From assembly GCA_020053305.1 (NCBI GenBank), contig JAGVNJ010000064.1, forward strand, positions 36,111 to 100,110: a stretch of 64,000 nucleotides of DNA, given 5' to 3'. Made by a program: the position numbers and the translations under genes. Below the pieces are notes generated by a model. It did not search any database and was not told where the DNA came from. It was given only the letters and a program-made list of their open reading frames with translations. Origin of the DNA: Candidatus Edwardsiibacteriota bacterium (GTDB lineage Bacteria > Edwardsbacteria > AC1 > EtOH8). Shown piece by piece: positions 1 through 8,900 of the stretch. The number at the start of each line of letters is the position of its first letter. The stretch's first letter is position 1.

Positions 1-2
1 CC

Positions 3-467
3 TTATATTTTCCGGTAGAGGTCGGTCAGCTCGATGGCCGACAGGGCCGCCTGCCATCCCTTGTTGCCGGCCTTGCTGCCGGCCCGGTCCAGGGCCTGGT
101 CCAGATTGTCGGTGGTGATTACTCCGAATATCGTAGGCACCCCCGAATTCATGGAAACCTGGGCCACCCCCTTGGCCACCTCGGCCGCGATATAGTCAAA
201 ATGCGGGGTGTCGCCGCGGATGACGGCACCCAGGCAGATTACCGCCTGGTATTTTTTTGAAGCGGCCACCCTGGCGGCCACGCCCGGTATCTCAAAGGAT
301 CCCGGCACCCAAACCAGCTCCACGTTGGCATCGCTCCCGCCGTGCCTGATTATGCAGTCCAAGGCCCCGTCCACCAGGCGCTGGCTCACCAGATCGTTGA
401 ACCGCGACACCACCAGGCAGAATTTTTTGTCGGCGGCGCTTAAATGGCCCTCGATTATCTTTGGCAT
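3..467 (-). CDS. ribH: 6,7-dimethyl-8-ribityllumazine synthase
   Basis: This enzyme condenses 5-amino-6-ribitylaminouracil with 3,4-dihydroxy-2-butanone 4-phosphate to make lumazine, the penultimate step of riboflavin synthesis, in the cytosol. The 154-residue length is normal for the family. Visible motifs are FEIPG near residue 58, GAVIRGDTPHFDYI (the His of HFDYI is the family's catalytic base) and a C-terminal GNKGWQAALSAIEL segment. It is the last gene of a ribD-ribE-ribBA-ribH series but lies 233 bases after ribBA, a gap filled with repeat-like sequence and no clear terminator. The start is preceded by an AAGGAGG-type site. The identification is secure. Confidence 0.96.
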   Translation of the reverse strand: MPKIIEGHLSAADKKFCLVVSRFNDLVSQRLVDGALDCIIRHGGSDANVELVWVPGSFEIPGVAARVAASKKYQAVICLGAVIRGDTPHFDYIAAEVAKGVAQVSMNSGVPTIFGVITTDNLDQALDRAGSKAGNKGWQAALSAIELTDLYRKI

Positions 468-700
468 TTTATCCCTCCTTAAAAAATGAATGTTTTTCTA
501 AAAGACCTATAAAAAGTATTTTTTACCACAGAAACACTGAGTTTTGAAAGGATAATCACGAAACGGCCGGGATATGATCCCTTTCTCGGTATTTTCAGTA
601 GTTCCGTGATTTCGCTTACGCTGCTTGCAGGTCTTCTTCAAGTGCCGTAGCTTTAGCGAAGGCACTCAGTGGTTGGTTTCGTAGAGGCCTTCTTTATGTT
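468..700. other. ribBA-ribH spacer with repeat-like sequence
   Basis: No gene is seen. The spacer holds a copy of the common intergenic phrase resembling ACCACAGAAACACTGAG near 525-542 and a small palindromic stretch near 638-662 (AGTGCC...GGCACT). There is no T-tract terminator, so ribH may still be transcribed from the upstream rib promoter. Confidence 0.5.
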
Positions 701-1927
701 TCAATTGAGACAGAAATCCTTGTCCAGCAGATGCCCCATCTTGTCACGTTTGGTCTTCATATACCGGGCGTTGGCCGGCGTGCAGGGCACCTGGATGGCG
801 ATCCGCTTTACTATCTTCAAGCCGTAGCCCTCCAGCCCGGCAATCTTGTCGGGATTGTTGGTTATCAACCTGATACTGGACAGGCCCAGGTCGGCCAGAA
901 TCTGGGCCCCGATGCCGTAATCCCTCTCGTCGGCGGCAAAGCCCAGAGCCAGGTTGGCCTCGATGGTGTCCATCCCCTGATCCTGCAATTTATAGGCCTT
1001 CAGCTTGTTGAACAGCCCGATGCCCCGCCCCTCCTGCCTCATGTATAAAAAGACCCCCTGTCCCTCTTTGTCGATCATCCCCATGGCCGCCGCCAGCTGC
1101 TCGCCGCAGTCGCAGCGGCTGGAGCCCAGAATATCCCCGGTCAGGCACTGGGAATGCACCCGCACCAGGATATTTTTCCGGTTCTTGACCGCCCCCTTGA
1201 TCAGGGCTAGATGATGGTAGTTCTCTAACAGATCCTCGTAGACCACCAGCCGGAACTGGCCGTATTTGGTGGGCAGCTTGGTCTCCAACACCGGCATTAC
1301 CAGCTTTTCCTTCTTCCGGCGGTATTCTATCAGATCCTTGATGGTGATGATCTTCAGTTTATGCCTTAAGGCAAAAGTAAACAGTTTTGTTCCCCGGGCC
1401 ATGGTGCCGTCGTCGGAGATGATCTCGCAGATCACCCCGGCCGGATACAGTCCGGCCAGCCGGGCCAGGTCCAGGGCCGCTTCGGTATGCCCGGTCCGGC
1501 GCAGCACCCCGCCCTCGGCCGACATCAAAGGAAACACATGGCCGGGCCGGGCCAGGTCGGAGGGCCGGGTATTGGGGTGGATCAGGGTTTTGATGGTGGC
1601 CGCCCGGTCATGGGCGGAGATGCCGGTGGTGGTTCCCTTTACGGCATCCACCGAAACGGCAAAATTGGTGCCCAGCTTGGCGGTATTGCGCTCCACCATC
1701 GGGCCCAGATCCAGCGCCTCCAGTCTCTGCCGGGAGAGCGAGACGCAGACCAGGCCCCGCCCCTCCTTGGCCATGAAATTTACCGCCGCCGGCGTCACCC
1801 TGGCCGCGGCCATCACCAGATCGCCCTCGTTCTCACGGTTCTCGTCATCCACCACAATGATCATCCTGCCGGCCCTGATGTCGCGGATGGCCTCGAAAAT
1901 GGAATTGAATTTAAAGCCCTGCTTCAT
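701..1927 (-). CDS. ribBA: Bifunctional DHBP synthase / GTP cyclohydrolase II
   Basis: The N-terminal half (about 1-205) makes 3,4-dihydroxy-2-butanone 4-phosphate from ribulose 5-phosphate. The C-terminal half (about 206-408) opens GTP as the first committed step of riboflavin synthesis. The RibB half shows DDENRENEGDLVMAA and RTGHTEAALDLARL. The RibA half shows the zinc-binding Cys cluster in SQCLTGDILGSSRCDCGEQL, the RQEGRGIGL motif, and NNPDK near the end. The usual VHSECLTGD motif reads VHSQCLTGD here, a mild variant. At 408 residues it is the standard fused length. The start overlaps the ribE stop by four bases, which implies translational coupling. Confidence 0.97.
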   Translation of the reverse strand: MKQGFKFNSIFEAIRDIRAGRMIIVVDDENRENEGDLVMAAARVTPAAVNFMAKEGRGLVCVSLSRQRLEALDLGPMVERNTAKLGTNFAVSVDAVKGTTTGISAHDRAATIKTLIHPNTRPSDLARPGHVFPLMSAEGGVLRRTGHTEAALDLARLAGLYPAGVICEIISDDGTMARGTKLFTFALRHKLKIITIKDLIEYRRKKEKLVMPVLETKLPTKYGQFRLVVYEDLLENYHHLALIKGAVKNRKNILVRVHSQCLTGDILGSSRCDCGEQLAAAMGMIDKEGQGVFLYMRQEGRGIGLFNKLKAYKLQDQGMDTIEANLALGFAADERDYGIGAQILADLGLSSIRLITNNPDKIAGLEGYGLKIVKRIAIQVPCTPANARYMKTKRDKMGHLLDKDFCLN

Positions 1928-2514
1928 CGTCGGTCCTTGTGTAAAAGTGATTCGGTATATTTGACCATCATATCAAACTCAAGGTTTACCTGGTCCCCGG
2001 TTTTTCGGAATTTTAAATTAGTATGTTCCAGGGTATGGGGGATGACGGCTATCCAGAACCCGTCATGCTCTTTTCGCGATACGGTCAGGCTGATGCCGTC
2101 CACCGCCACCGATCCCTGGGCAACTATGTATTTCGAATGCCCTGAGCCTATCGATATCTTGATCTCGGTGCCGCCCGGTCTGCGGATGATCTTGGCTATC
2201 TTTGCGGTGCAGTCCACATGCCCAGAGATAAAATGACCGCCCAGCCTGTCTCCGACCTTCAAAGCCCGCTCCAGGTTGACCACCGTGCCGGCCCGGTGGC
2301 CTTTAAATGTTGTTGTTCCCAAGGTCTCCCGGCTGAGGTCGGCGGAAAAGCCCCCGGCGATGATCCTGGCTACGGTCAGGCAGGCCCCGTTGACGGCAAT
2401 GCTCTCGCCCAAAACCAGGTCGGACCATTCGGCCACAATATCGATCTGAGCCGAATGCCCGGCATTTTTGAGGGCCTTGATGGTGCCTATCTGTTCTATC
2501 AGTCCGGTGAACAT
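1924..2514 (-). CDS. ribE: Riboflavin synthase alpha subunit
   Basis: The enzyme dismutates two lumazine molecules into riboflavin and a pyrimidine that is recycled. The protein begins MFTGLIEQIG, the family's hallmark N-terminus, and consists of two lumazine-binding repeats (about 1-95 and 96-190). GHFISGHVDCTAKI marks the start of the second repeat. The length of 196 residues is typical. The start codon lies one base after the ribD stop and the end overlaps ribBA, so the three genes form a tightly packed operon under the FMN riboswitch. Confidence 0.96.
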   Translation of the reverse strand: MFTGLIEQIGTIKALKNAGHSAQIDIVAEWSDLVLGESIAVNGACLTVARIIAGGFSADLSRETLGTTTFKGHRAGTVVNLERALKVGDRLGGHFISGHVDCTAKIAKIIRRPGGTEIKISIGSGHSKYIVAQGSVAVDGISLTVSRKEHDGFWIAVIPHTLEHTNLKFRKTGDQVNLEFDMMVKYTESLLHKDRR

Positions 2515-2515
2515 A

Positions 2516-3631
2516 TCAATCCCTCGCCGGGTAGGCTTCGATTAAAATATCATCGCCCACCGGCCGGGCCTTCATATCGCGAAGCTTAAAGGCCTGGGCG
2601 ATGTTTTTCAGGCCCAACTGTCCGAATGGCGGAATTCCGTCTCCTCCGATGATAGCCGGCGTATAAAAGAAACTCAGCTTGTCGACCAGCCCCGCTTTTA
2701 AAAATGACGTGGCCAGTCCGCTGCCGCCCTCGACCAGGAGGTTGCAGTACTCATGTAGCCCCATCTGGCGCAGCAATTCCTTTATGTCCACCATCCCGTC
2801 CGGCAGGGCCCGGATGGTCCAGATATCTATCTCTTTTTTCTCCAATTCAGATTTTTTGGCCTGGTCGGCCCTGTCGGTGATGATCACCACTGTTTTGGCT
2901 ATTGCCTGATCGAAGACCTTGGATTGAAGCGGACTCTTAAGAGTGCTGTCGACGATGAACCTAGTGGGCTGTTTTTTGTCGGGATTATCCACCAATCTGA
3001 CGGTCAGCTCCGGGTCGTCCTTGATCACCGTGCCGCTGCCCACCATGATGGCCTCCGATTCCAGCCTCATCTTGTGCACCAACTTAAGAGATTCCTCCGA
3101 CGACAGTCCCCGCGATTCCCCGCTATGGGCGGCTATCCTGCCGTCTAAGCTCAGCGCCATCTTCAGGGTGGTAAAGGGGTATCCGGTGGTCATGTATTTC
3201 CGGTAAACTTCGTTCAGCCCTTGTGCCTCTTTTTCCATCACATTTCCTATCACTTCTATTCCGGCTTTTTTCAGTTCTTCGACACCCAGCCCGCTGACCC
3301 TGGGATTAGGATCGTTCATGGCCTGCACCACTTTTATTATCCCGGATTTAATGATGGCCTGGGTGCAGGGCGGGGTTCTCTTTCCGCTGTGGCAGCAGGG
3401 CTCCAGGTTGACATACAGGGTGGCGCCTGCGGCCATGTTTTCGGCCTGCTCCAGCGCTTCGACCTCGGCATGCTTCATTCCGGCTTTTTGATGATACCCC
3501 TGACCCACCACCCGGCCGTCCTTGACGACTATGGCGCCGACCATGGGATTGGGCCAGGTCCGGCCTTTGGCTTTGACCGCCAGTTGTAGGGCCTGAGCCA
3601 TATATCTTTTATTTTCTTCTATATTACTCAT
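2516..3631 (-). CDS. ribD: Bifunctional pyrimidine deaminase/reductase
   Basis: RibD carries out the deaminase and reductase steps that follow GTP ring opening in riboflavin synthesis. The N-terminal deaminase domain (about 1-145) shows the zinc motif HAEVEAL with NLEPCCHSGKRTPPC. The reductase domain (about 150-371) shows TLKMALSLDGRIAA, GSGTVIKDDPELTVR and a glycine-rich VEGGSGLATSFL nucleotide site. The length of 371 residues fits. It is the first gene of the operon. Its start lies 10 bases downstream of the attenuator terminator at 3641-3680, so this gene directly experiences the riboswitch decision. Confidence 0.96.
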   Translation of the reverse strand: MSNIEENKRYMAQALQLAVKAKGRTWPNPMVGAIVVKDGRVVGQGYHQKAGMKHAEVEALEQAENMAAGATLYVNLEPCCHSGKRTPPCTQAIIKSGIIKVVQAMNDPNPRVSGLGVEELKKAGIEVIGNVMEKEAQGLNEVYRKYMTTGYPFTTLKMALSLDGRIAAHSGESRGLSSEESLKLVHKMRLESEAIMVGSGTVIKDDPELTVRLVDNPDKKQPTRFIVDSTLKSPLQSKVFDQAIAKTVVIITDRADQAKKSELEKKEIDIWTIRALPDGMVDIKELLRQMGLHEYCNLLVEGGSGLATSFLKAGLVDKLSFFYTPAIIGGDGIPPFGQLGLKNIAQAFKLRDMKARPVGDDILIEAYPARD

Positions 3632-3640
3632 TGGATTTAC

Positions 3641-3680
3641 AAATAAAAACCCCGAATAAGCCTAAAAGACTCCTTCGGGG
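3641..3680 (-). terminator. Intrinsic terminator of the FMN riboswitch
   Basis: On the minus strand the sequence CCCCGAA pairs with TTCGGGG across a 17-base loop and is followed by TTTTTATTT. It sits between the riboswitch aptamer and the ribD start, as expected for a transcription-attenuation expression platform: FMN binding would favour this hairpin and stop transcription before ribD. Confidence 0.85.
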
Positions 3681-3733
3681 AAATCAAAACAGACAGCCCT
3701 TCCGCAAGAACAACTCTCGCATTCAGGCCCTGT

Positions 3734-4022
3734 TAACCTTCTTTCATCCGGACTTTCCCCCTCCGCTCAACCATTGAAAGAGCAGTTAATTATGGGTATT
3801 GTGGAGGGACCGTCGGCCCCGGTATTTCACCGGGTCAATTCTTTCGTATTTAGATATATTGATAAATTGAAAATTAGATCGGGAAATGTAATTCTATCGC
3901 ATCCCCAAACAACCAATTCCCAAATTAACTATTTACCTAAAAAGAATTTGCGGGCTTTGTCCGCAGGCTTATTTTGCGGAACTACCGCCGATCGGGGAAT
4001 CTCACCCCGCCCCGAAGGTATG
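3734..4022 (-). promoter_or_regulatory. FMN riboswitch (RFN element)
   Basis: Reading the minus strand, the aptamer opens with CCTTCGGGGCGGGGTGAGAT and then shows CCGATCGGCGGTAGT. It later carries GGTGAAATACCGGGGCCGAC and closes with AGTCCGGATGAAAGAAGG. The 5' CCTTC pairs with the 3' GAAGG to make P1. These blocks are the conserved parts of the RFN element, which binds FMN and represses riboflavin genes. The element is about 290 bases because the variable arm between the P3 region and the GGTGAAAT block is expanded by roughly 110 AT-rich bases. A terminator follows at 3641-3680 and ribD starts at 3631. Confidence 0.93.
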
Positions 4023-4025
4023 GTA

Positions 4026-4054
4026 AATATATCCTATTATCAAGATAATGTCAA
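4026..4054 (-). promoter_or_regulatory. Sigma-70-type promoter of the rib operon
   Basis: The minus strand carries TTGACA at 4054-4049, a 17-base spacer and TATATT at 4031-4026. Transcription would begin near 4019, at the first base pairs of the FMN aptamer. The match to consensus and the position are both very good. Confidence 0.75.
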
Positions 4055-4079
4055 TATTCAAATGCCTTTAAAGGGCCGG

Positions 4080-4985
4080 CTATCTCTCCAGCAAACTGTC
4101 AACAAAAGCAGCCGGATCGAACTCCAGCAGGTCCTCCATTCCCTCGCCCACTCCGGTGAACAAAACAGGGATTTTCAATTCCTGGGCGATGGCCAGCACT
4201 ATGCCGCCCTTGGCGGTGCCGTCCAGCTTGGTGAGAATTATGCCGTCTATCTTGGCCGCCTGGGAAAATAATTTTATCTGGCTGACGGCGTTCTGTCCGG
4301 TGGTGGCATCCAGCACCAAAAGGGTCAGATGCGGGGCCCCGGGCATCTTTTTGCCGATGGTGGAGTATATCTTGCCCAGCTCGTCCCGCAGGTGCTTTTG
4401 GGTATGCAGCCGGCCGGCGGTGTCGATCAGCAGCACGTCGGCCTGCTGGGCCTGGGCGGCGCTGACGGCATCGAAGGCCACGCTGGCCGGATCGGCCCCG
4501 GTTTTACTGCCGATAAACTCTGCCCCCAGCCGGTCGGCCCATTTCTTAAGCTGCTCGATGGCGGCCGCCCGATAGGTATCCCCGGCGGCCAGCATCACCT
4601 GCTGGCCCTGCCCCTTCAGGTAATGCGCCAATTTGGCGATGGAGGTGGTCTTGCCCGAGCCGTTGACCCCGATGATCAGCCACACCTGCGGCTTCGCCGC
4701 CAAATTCGAAATTCGAAACTCGAAATTCGAATCAAGGGAGAGGATTCCCAGCATCTCTTCCTTAAGCCGTTCCATGGCCGTTTTCTCGGATGAGCCCTGC
4801 TTTATGGCATTCATCAGTCTTTCGCTGGCCGCCACACCCACATCGGACAATATCAGCAGTTCCTCCAGTTCCGATCGTTCCAGGGAAGACAGGGATTTTT
4901 TGCCGGAGATCAGACCGGCCGCCCGCTGCCAAAAACCGATCCGGGTTTTGTTCAGACCGTCTTTGATGGTTTTGATCAGGGGCAC
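4080..4985 (-). CDS. ftsY: Signal recognition particle receptor FtsY
   Basis: FtsY is the membrane-associated GTPase that docks SRP-ribosome complexes at the Sec translocon. The start chosen is GTG at 4985, immediately after the upstream gene's stop codon; a longer in-frame extension to 5258 would only read that gene in the wrong frame. This gives 301 residues. A helical N domain covers about 1-95, then the G domain shows GVNGSGKTT (106-114), GDTYRAAAIEQL, DTAGRLHT (188-195), TKLDGTAKGG (252-261) and GVGEGMEDL. It lacks the long acidic A domain of enterobacterial FtsY. The N-G linker around residues 85-95 is encoded by a TTCGAATTTCGA-type repeat, an apparent insertion. Confidence 0.96.
   Translation of the reverse strand: MPLIKTIKDGLNKTRIGFWQRAAGLISGKKSLSSLERSELEELLILSDVGVAASERLMNAIKQGSSEKTAMERLKEEMLGILSLDSNFEFRISNLAAKPQVWLIIGVNGSGKTTSIAKLAHYLKGQGQQVMLAAGDTYRAAAIEQLKKWADRLGAEFIGSKTGADPASVAFDAVSAAQAQQADVLLIDTAGRLHTQKHLRDELGKIYSTIGKKMPGAPHLTLLVLDATTGQNAVSQIKLFSQAAKIDGIILTKLDGTAKGGIVLAIAQELKIPVLFTGVGEGMEDLLEFDPAAFVDSLLER
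4702..4733 (-). repeat. TTCGAATTTCGA repeat inside ftsY
   Basis: On the minus strand the motif TTCGAATTTCGA recurs across 32 bases and encodes the FEFRISNL stretch of the FtsY linker. Such TTCGAATTTCGA units are otherwise typical of intergenic repeats, so this is probably an in-frame insertion at a tolerant site. Confidence 0.6.
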
Positions 4986-4987
4986 GG

Positions 4988-5902
4988 CTACCACTTCTTG
5001 AAGCGCCAGAACAGCATGAAGGCCACCACCGAGACCAGGGCCAATCCCATCACCATCCAGAAGGCCCCGGGGTGCCAGGAGAGCGGTATGCCCACGTTCA
5101 TGGAGAAGGCGCTGACCACGAAGGTGGGCACCATTATGCCGATGGTGATGATGTTCAGGGTCTTCATCAGCACATTGAGGTTGTTGCTGACGATGGAGGC
5201 TCTGGCGTCCATCATGCTGGCCAGGATGTTGGAATATATCTCGGCCTGCCGGTAGCACTGGTTGTTTTCGATGATGATGTCGTCCAGGAATTCCAGCCCC
5301 TCGGGCGAGAAGCCTATCTTGGCGGCATTGGTCTTTAGTTTTTCTATCAGCATGGAGTTGGAGTTGATGGCGTTCAGGTAATAGACCAGGCTTTTCTCCA
5401 GGGTGAACAGGTTAAGCAGATATTTATTCTCCATGGAGGAACTGATCTTATGCTCCAAAGAATCGGTTATCATGTTAATTATTTTCAGGTGTTCCAGATA
5501 ATGATATATGGATCGGTAGATCAACTTAAGCAACAGATCGTTCAGGGATGCCACCCGCTGGAACTGTTTCCCCTCAAACAGCGGTGTCTCTTCCGGCATT
5601 ACCACAATCAGCCGGTCCTTAAAAAGAAATATGCCGACCGATGACACCTTGAACAGCAGTTCGTCCCGGGAGGAGTAGTTCTTGGGCCGTTTGAATATCA
5701 GGGCCGTATGTTCCGGCTCGAACTCCAAGCGTGACAGCTCGTCGGGGTCCAGGGCCGAGGCCAGGGTGTGCTCGTCGATCTTCAGTTCATTTACCAGGTG
5801 CTTTTTTTCCTCATCGCTGGGATTGACATATACCCAGATGTTGCCCTGTTCATTGGAACAATCGGACACCTGATGGTCTTTTATTTGGCATATTCTGAGC
5901 AT
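4988..5902 (-). CDS. corA: CorA-family divalent cation transporter
   Basis: This is a member of the CorA/2-TM-GxN family of Mg2+ and Co2+ channels. It has a long cytosolic alpha/beta and helical N-terminal part (about 1-235) and two C-terminal membrane helices (about 240-262 and 277-298) that end in a basic FKKW tail. At 304 residues it has the usual length. The signature GMN tripeptide that ends the first pore helix reads SMN (residues 267-269, context AFSMNVGIP), a departure in the selectivity filter. The stop codon at 4988 abuts the GTG start of ftsY. Ion specificity cannot be read from sequence. Confidence 0.88.
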   Translation of the reverse strand: MLRICQIKDHQVSDCSNEQGNIWVYVNPSDEEKKHLVNELKIDEHTLASALDPDELSRLEFEPEHTALIFKRPKNYSSRDELLFKVSSVGIFLFKDRLIVVMPEETPLFEGKQFQRVASLNDLLLKLIYRSIYHYLEHLKIINMITDSLEHKISSSMENKYLLNLFTLEKSLVYYLNAINSNSMLIEKLKTNAAKIGFSPEGLEFLDDIIIENNQCYRQAEIYSNILASMMDARASIVSNNLNVLMKTLNIITIGIMVPTFVVSAFSMNVGIPLSWHPGAFWMVMGLALVSVVAFMLFWRFKKW

Positions 5903-5917
5903 CGGTTTTAGATAGAT

Positions 5918-8900
5918 TTAATTGTTATCGAATTTGACCGAGACCACCTTTGAGATGCCGGGCTTCTCCATGGTCACCCCGTACAGCCGGTCGGCCACCT
6001 CCATGGTCCGCTTGTTGTGGGTGATCACCAGGAACTGGGTGCCGCTGGCAAAATCCCCCAGCATGGCGCAGAAGCGCTGGACATTGGCGTCGTCCAGCGG
6101 GGCGTCCAGTTCGTCCAGCACGCAGAAGGGGGCCGGCTTCACCAGGTAGATCCCGAACAACAGGGCGGTGGCGGTCATGGCCTTCTCCCCGCCCGACAGC
6201 AGCCGGATGGACTTCATGCTCTTCCCCTCCGGGGTGGCCAGTATCTCGATCTCCGCCTCCAGCGGATCATCGCTGCCGGTCAGCTTCAGCTCGGCCTCCC
6301 CGCCGATGAACAGCCGCTGGAATATCTGGTGGAAGCCCTTCTTGATGGCCTGGAACGTCTCCAGGAACATGGCCCGGGCGGTTTCGTCTATTTTCCTGAT
6401 GGTGCTGGCCAGGTCCTCCTTGGCCGACAGCAGGTCGTCCCGCTGTTTGACCAGAAAGCCGTACCGCTCCTCGTCCTGCTGCAGCTCCTGGAAGGCGGCA
6501 AAATTGACCGGGCCAAGTTTTTTCAAGCGGTGCCTGAGGTCCTCTATCCGGCTGCGGCTCTCCTCCAGGTTTATTTCTTCGGAGGCCGCCAGGGCCTGGA
6601 TGTCCGCCTCGTATTCGCTCCTCAGCCGGTTGCTGATGTTTTCCAGGTCGTTCCGCACCGAGCCCAGCTCTATCTGGGCCTGGGAGAGCTTGCTCTGAAG
6701 CTCGTCGCTCTCCAGGCGGCTGCGGTGCATCACCGACTCGGCCTGCTTCAGGCGGTTGAGCGAGCCCTGGCTCTGCTTCTGCATCTCCTCCCGCCGGGCC
6801 AGAAATGTCTTGCGGTGGGCCGCGCTGCTTTCGATCTCGCTGCTCAGCTTTTCCGCCTCCTCCTGAAGCTTGGCGATGGCGGCATACCCGGACTGGTCCT
6901 CGGCCCGGAAGTTTTGGATCCTCTCCAGCGCCTCGTTCTTCCTCTGCTCCATATTGGCCGACTCCTGCCGCAGCCGTTCCCTTTCCGATTGGGCCTCGGA
7001 TAAGGCGATCCTCAGGCGGTTCACCTCTTGGGCCGCCTGATTGCGCTTTTCCTCCTTCTGCAACATATCTTGATCCCGTTGTCCCAGCAAACCGCTTTCG
7101 TCCTTGTTGCTTTCGCTTATCTCCTGGAAAGATCCCCGGGCCTGGTTCAATTCCGATTCCAGCCGGGAGATGCTGTCCTGCAGAGCCTGGGACTGTTCCT
7201 CCAGTTCGGTTAACCGGCGGCTGTTCATCTCCAGGGAGGATTCGCACTCGGTCAGGGATGACCCCGAAAGAGTGATCTCCTTCTGGTATTTTTCCGTTTC
7301 CCGGTCGACATTTTCCAGCTGATTGTCCTGCTCCTCCAGCCTGCCCTTCAAGCTCTGGATGCCGCCAACCTCCTGTTTTATTTTTTCCTCAAAAGAGGAT
7401 ATCTCGACGCCTAATTTTTCAATCCTCTCTTTTCTCTGCAACAGCCCTATCTGGCCATGGGGAAGCTCTCCGGCTTCGATGGCGCCGGCCGAATGCAGCA
7501 CCTCCCCGTCCAGACTGACCAGGCGCACCCCGGGATATCTGCTTGAATATTCCCAGAAATTGTCCAGATTCTCAACTATCACCACATCCTTCAACAGAAT
7601 ATTGACGATATCTTTAATCTTCTGGTCGCAGCGGACGAATTTGAAGGCGGCCCCTTTTATCCCCGGTCCGGAGATCTCCCGGCTTCCGGCATTTTCAATC
7701 GGCCCCGAAAGGGCTATCAGAGTGGCCTTGCCAGCTTTTTCGGATTTTAAGATGGCTATGGCCTTTTTGATGTTGTCCAGATCCTCCACCGCCAGCCACT
7801 GCAGTTTTTCGGCCAGGGCGGCCTCTATCGCCGCCTGATAGCCGGCCTCCGCTTCTATCATCTCGGCCAGGGGCGCTATGGTGCCGGTAAATTCCTGCCG
7901 CCGGGAGAGCAGGTGCTGGGGCCCCTGGCCGTATCCCTCATACTTCTGCTGCAGCTCGGACAGCAGCTCCTTTTCCTTCTGCAGGCCGGAAAGGCTTGAG
8001 GACAGCTCCCGCAGGCGATCGTTGGCGACTAACAGCTGTTTCTGCCATTCCCCGCTCTTCTGCTTCAGCCTTATCTTTTCCTCGGCCAGCACCTGGAGGG
8101 CCTTTTTTTGGGAATCCATCCTGTCATTGATCTCGGCCAGTTTCAAATTCCCTTCCTCCAGCTCCCGCCGCAGGGCTTGCCCCTCCTTTTGGGCCTTGTC
8201 CTGCTCGGCCACCGTGTTCCCGTAGCGGTTCTCCAGCAGGGCCAGCTGTTCCTTGCCGTCGGCCTCCTGCTTCAGGGATTCGAACAATTCCTTCCGGGCC
8301 TCGCTCAGGGCCAGCTTGGCCGAAGTAAGTTCCGATTCCAGCCCGGCCAATTCCGATTCCTTTATCTTCAGCTGCTCGGTTCTGGACATGATATCACCGG
8401 ACGACCTTTGCAGGCCCTCCTGGACCGTCTTGATCTGGCCCTCGTGTTGTCCGATCGAGGCCATCAGCAATTTAATTTCTTTCTCGCGGCGCTCCATGGA
8501 TTGCTCGATGCCGGAACGCCTCTCCTTGATCACCGCCTGGTTGTTCTCCCGTAATTGCAGCTGCTCGCTGAGGCTGGATAGCTCCTGCTGCAGTATTTCT
8601 ATCTGCCCCTCGTTGACCTCCAGGGCCTCCCTGGCCGATGATATCTCCCCCTCCTGCATCTCCAGCTTGGCCGAGAGTTCGCTGCGGGCCCCCTGCCACT
8701 GCGATATGTTTTCCCCCAGTTCCAGGACCTGGGCATTCAGCCGGTCGCGGTCGATGGCCGCCACCTTCAGGTCTATAGCCTTCAGCTCCTGGCTGAACTT
8801 ATCGTAGACCCTGGCCTTGCTGGCCTGGCGCTTTAATGACCGCAGCCTCTTCTCCACCTCGCTGACGATATCCTGCAGTCGCAGCAGATCCTCAGTGGTG

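Noticed and set aside
4986-5258. N-terminal extension of ftsY
   Set aside because: The extra residues read the corA gene in another frame (His/Arg/Gly-rich) and have no FtsY similarity. GTG at 4985 gives a normal FtsY.
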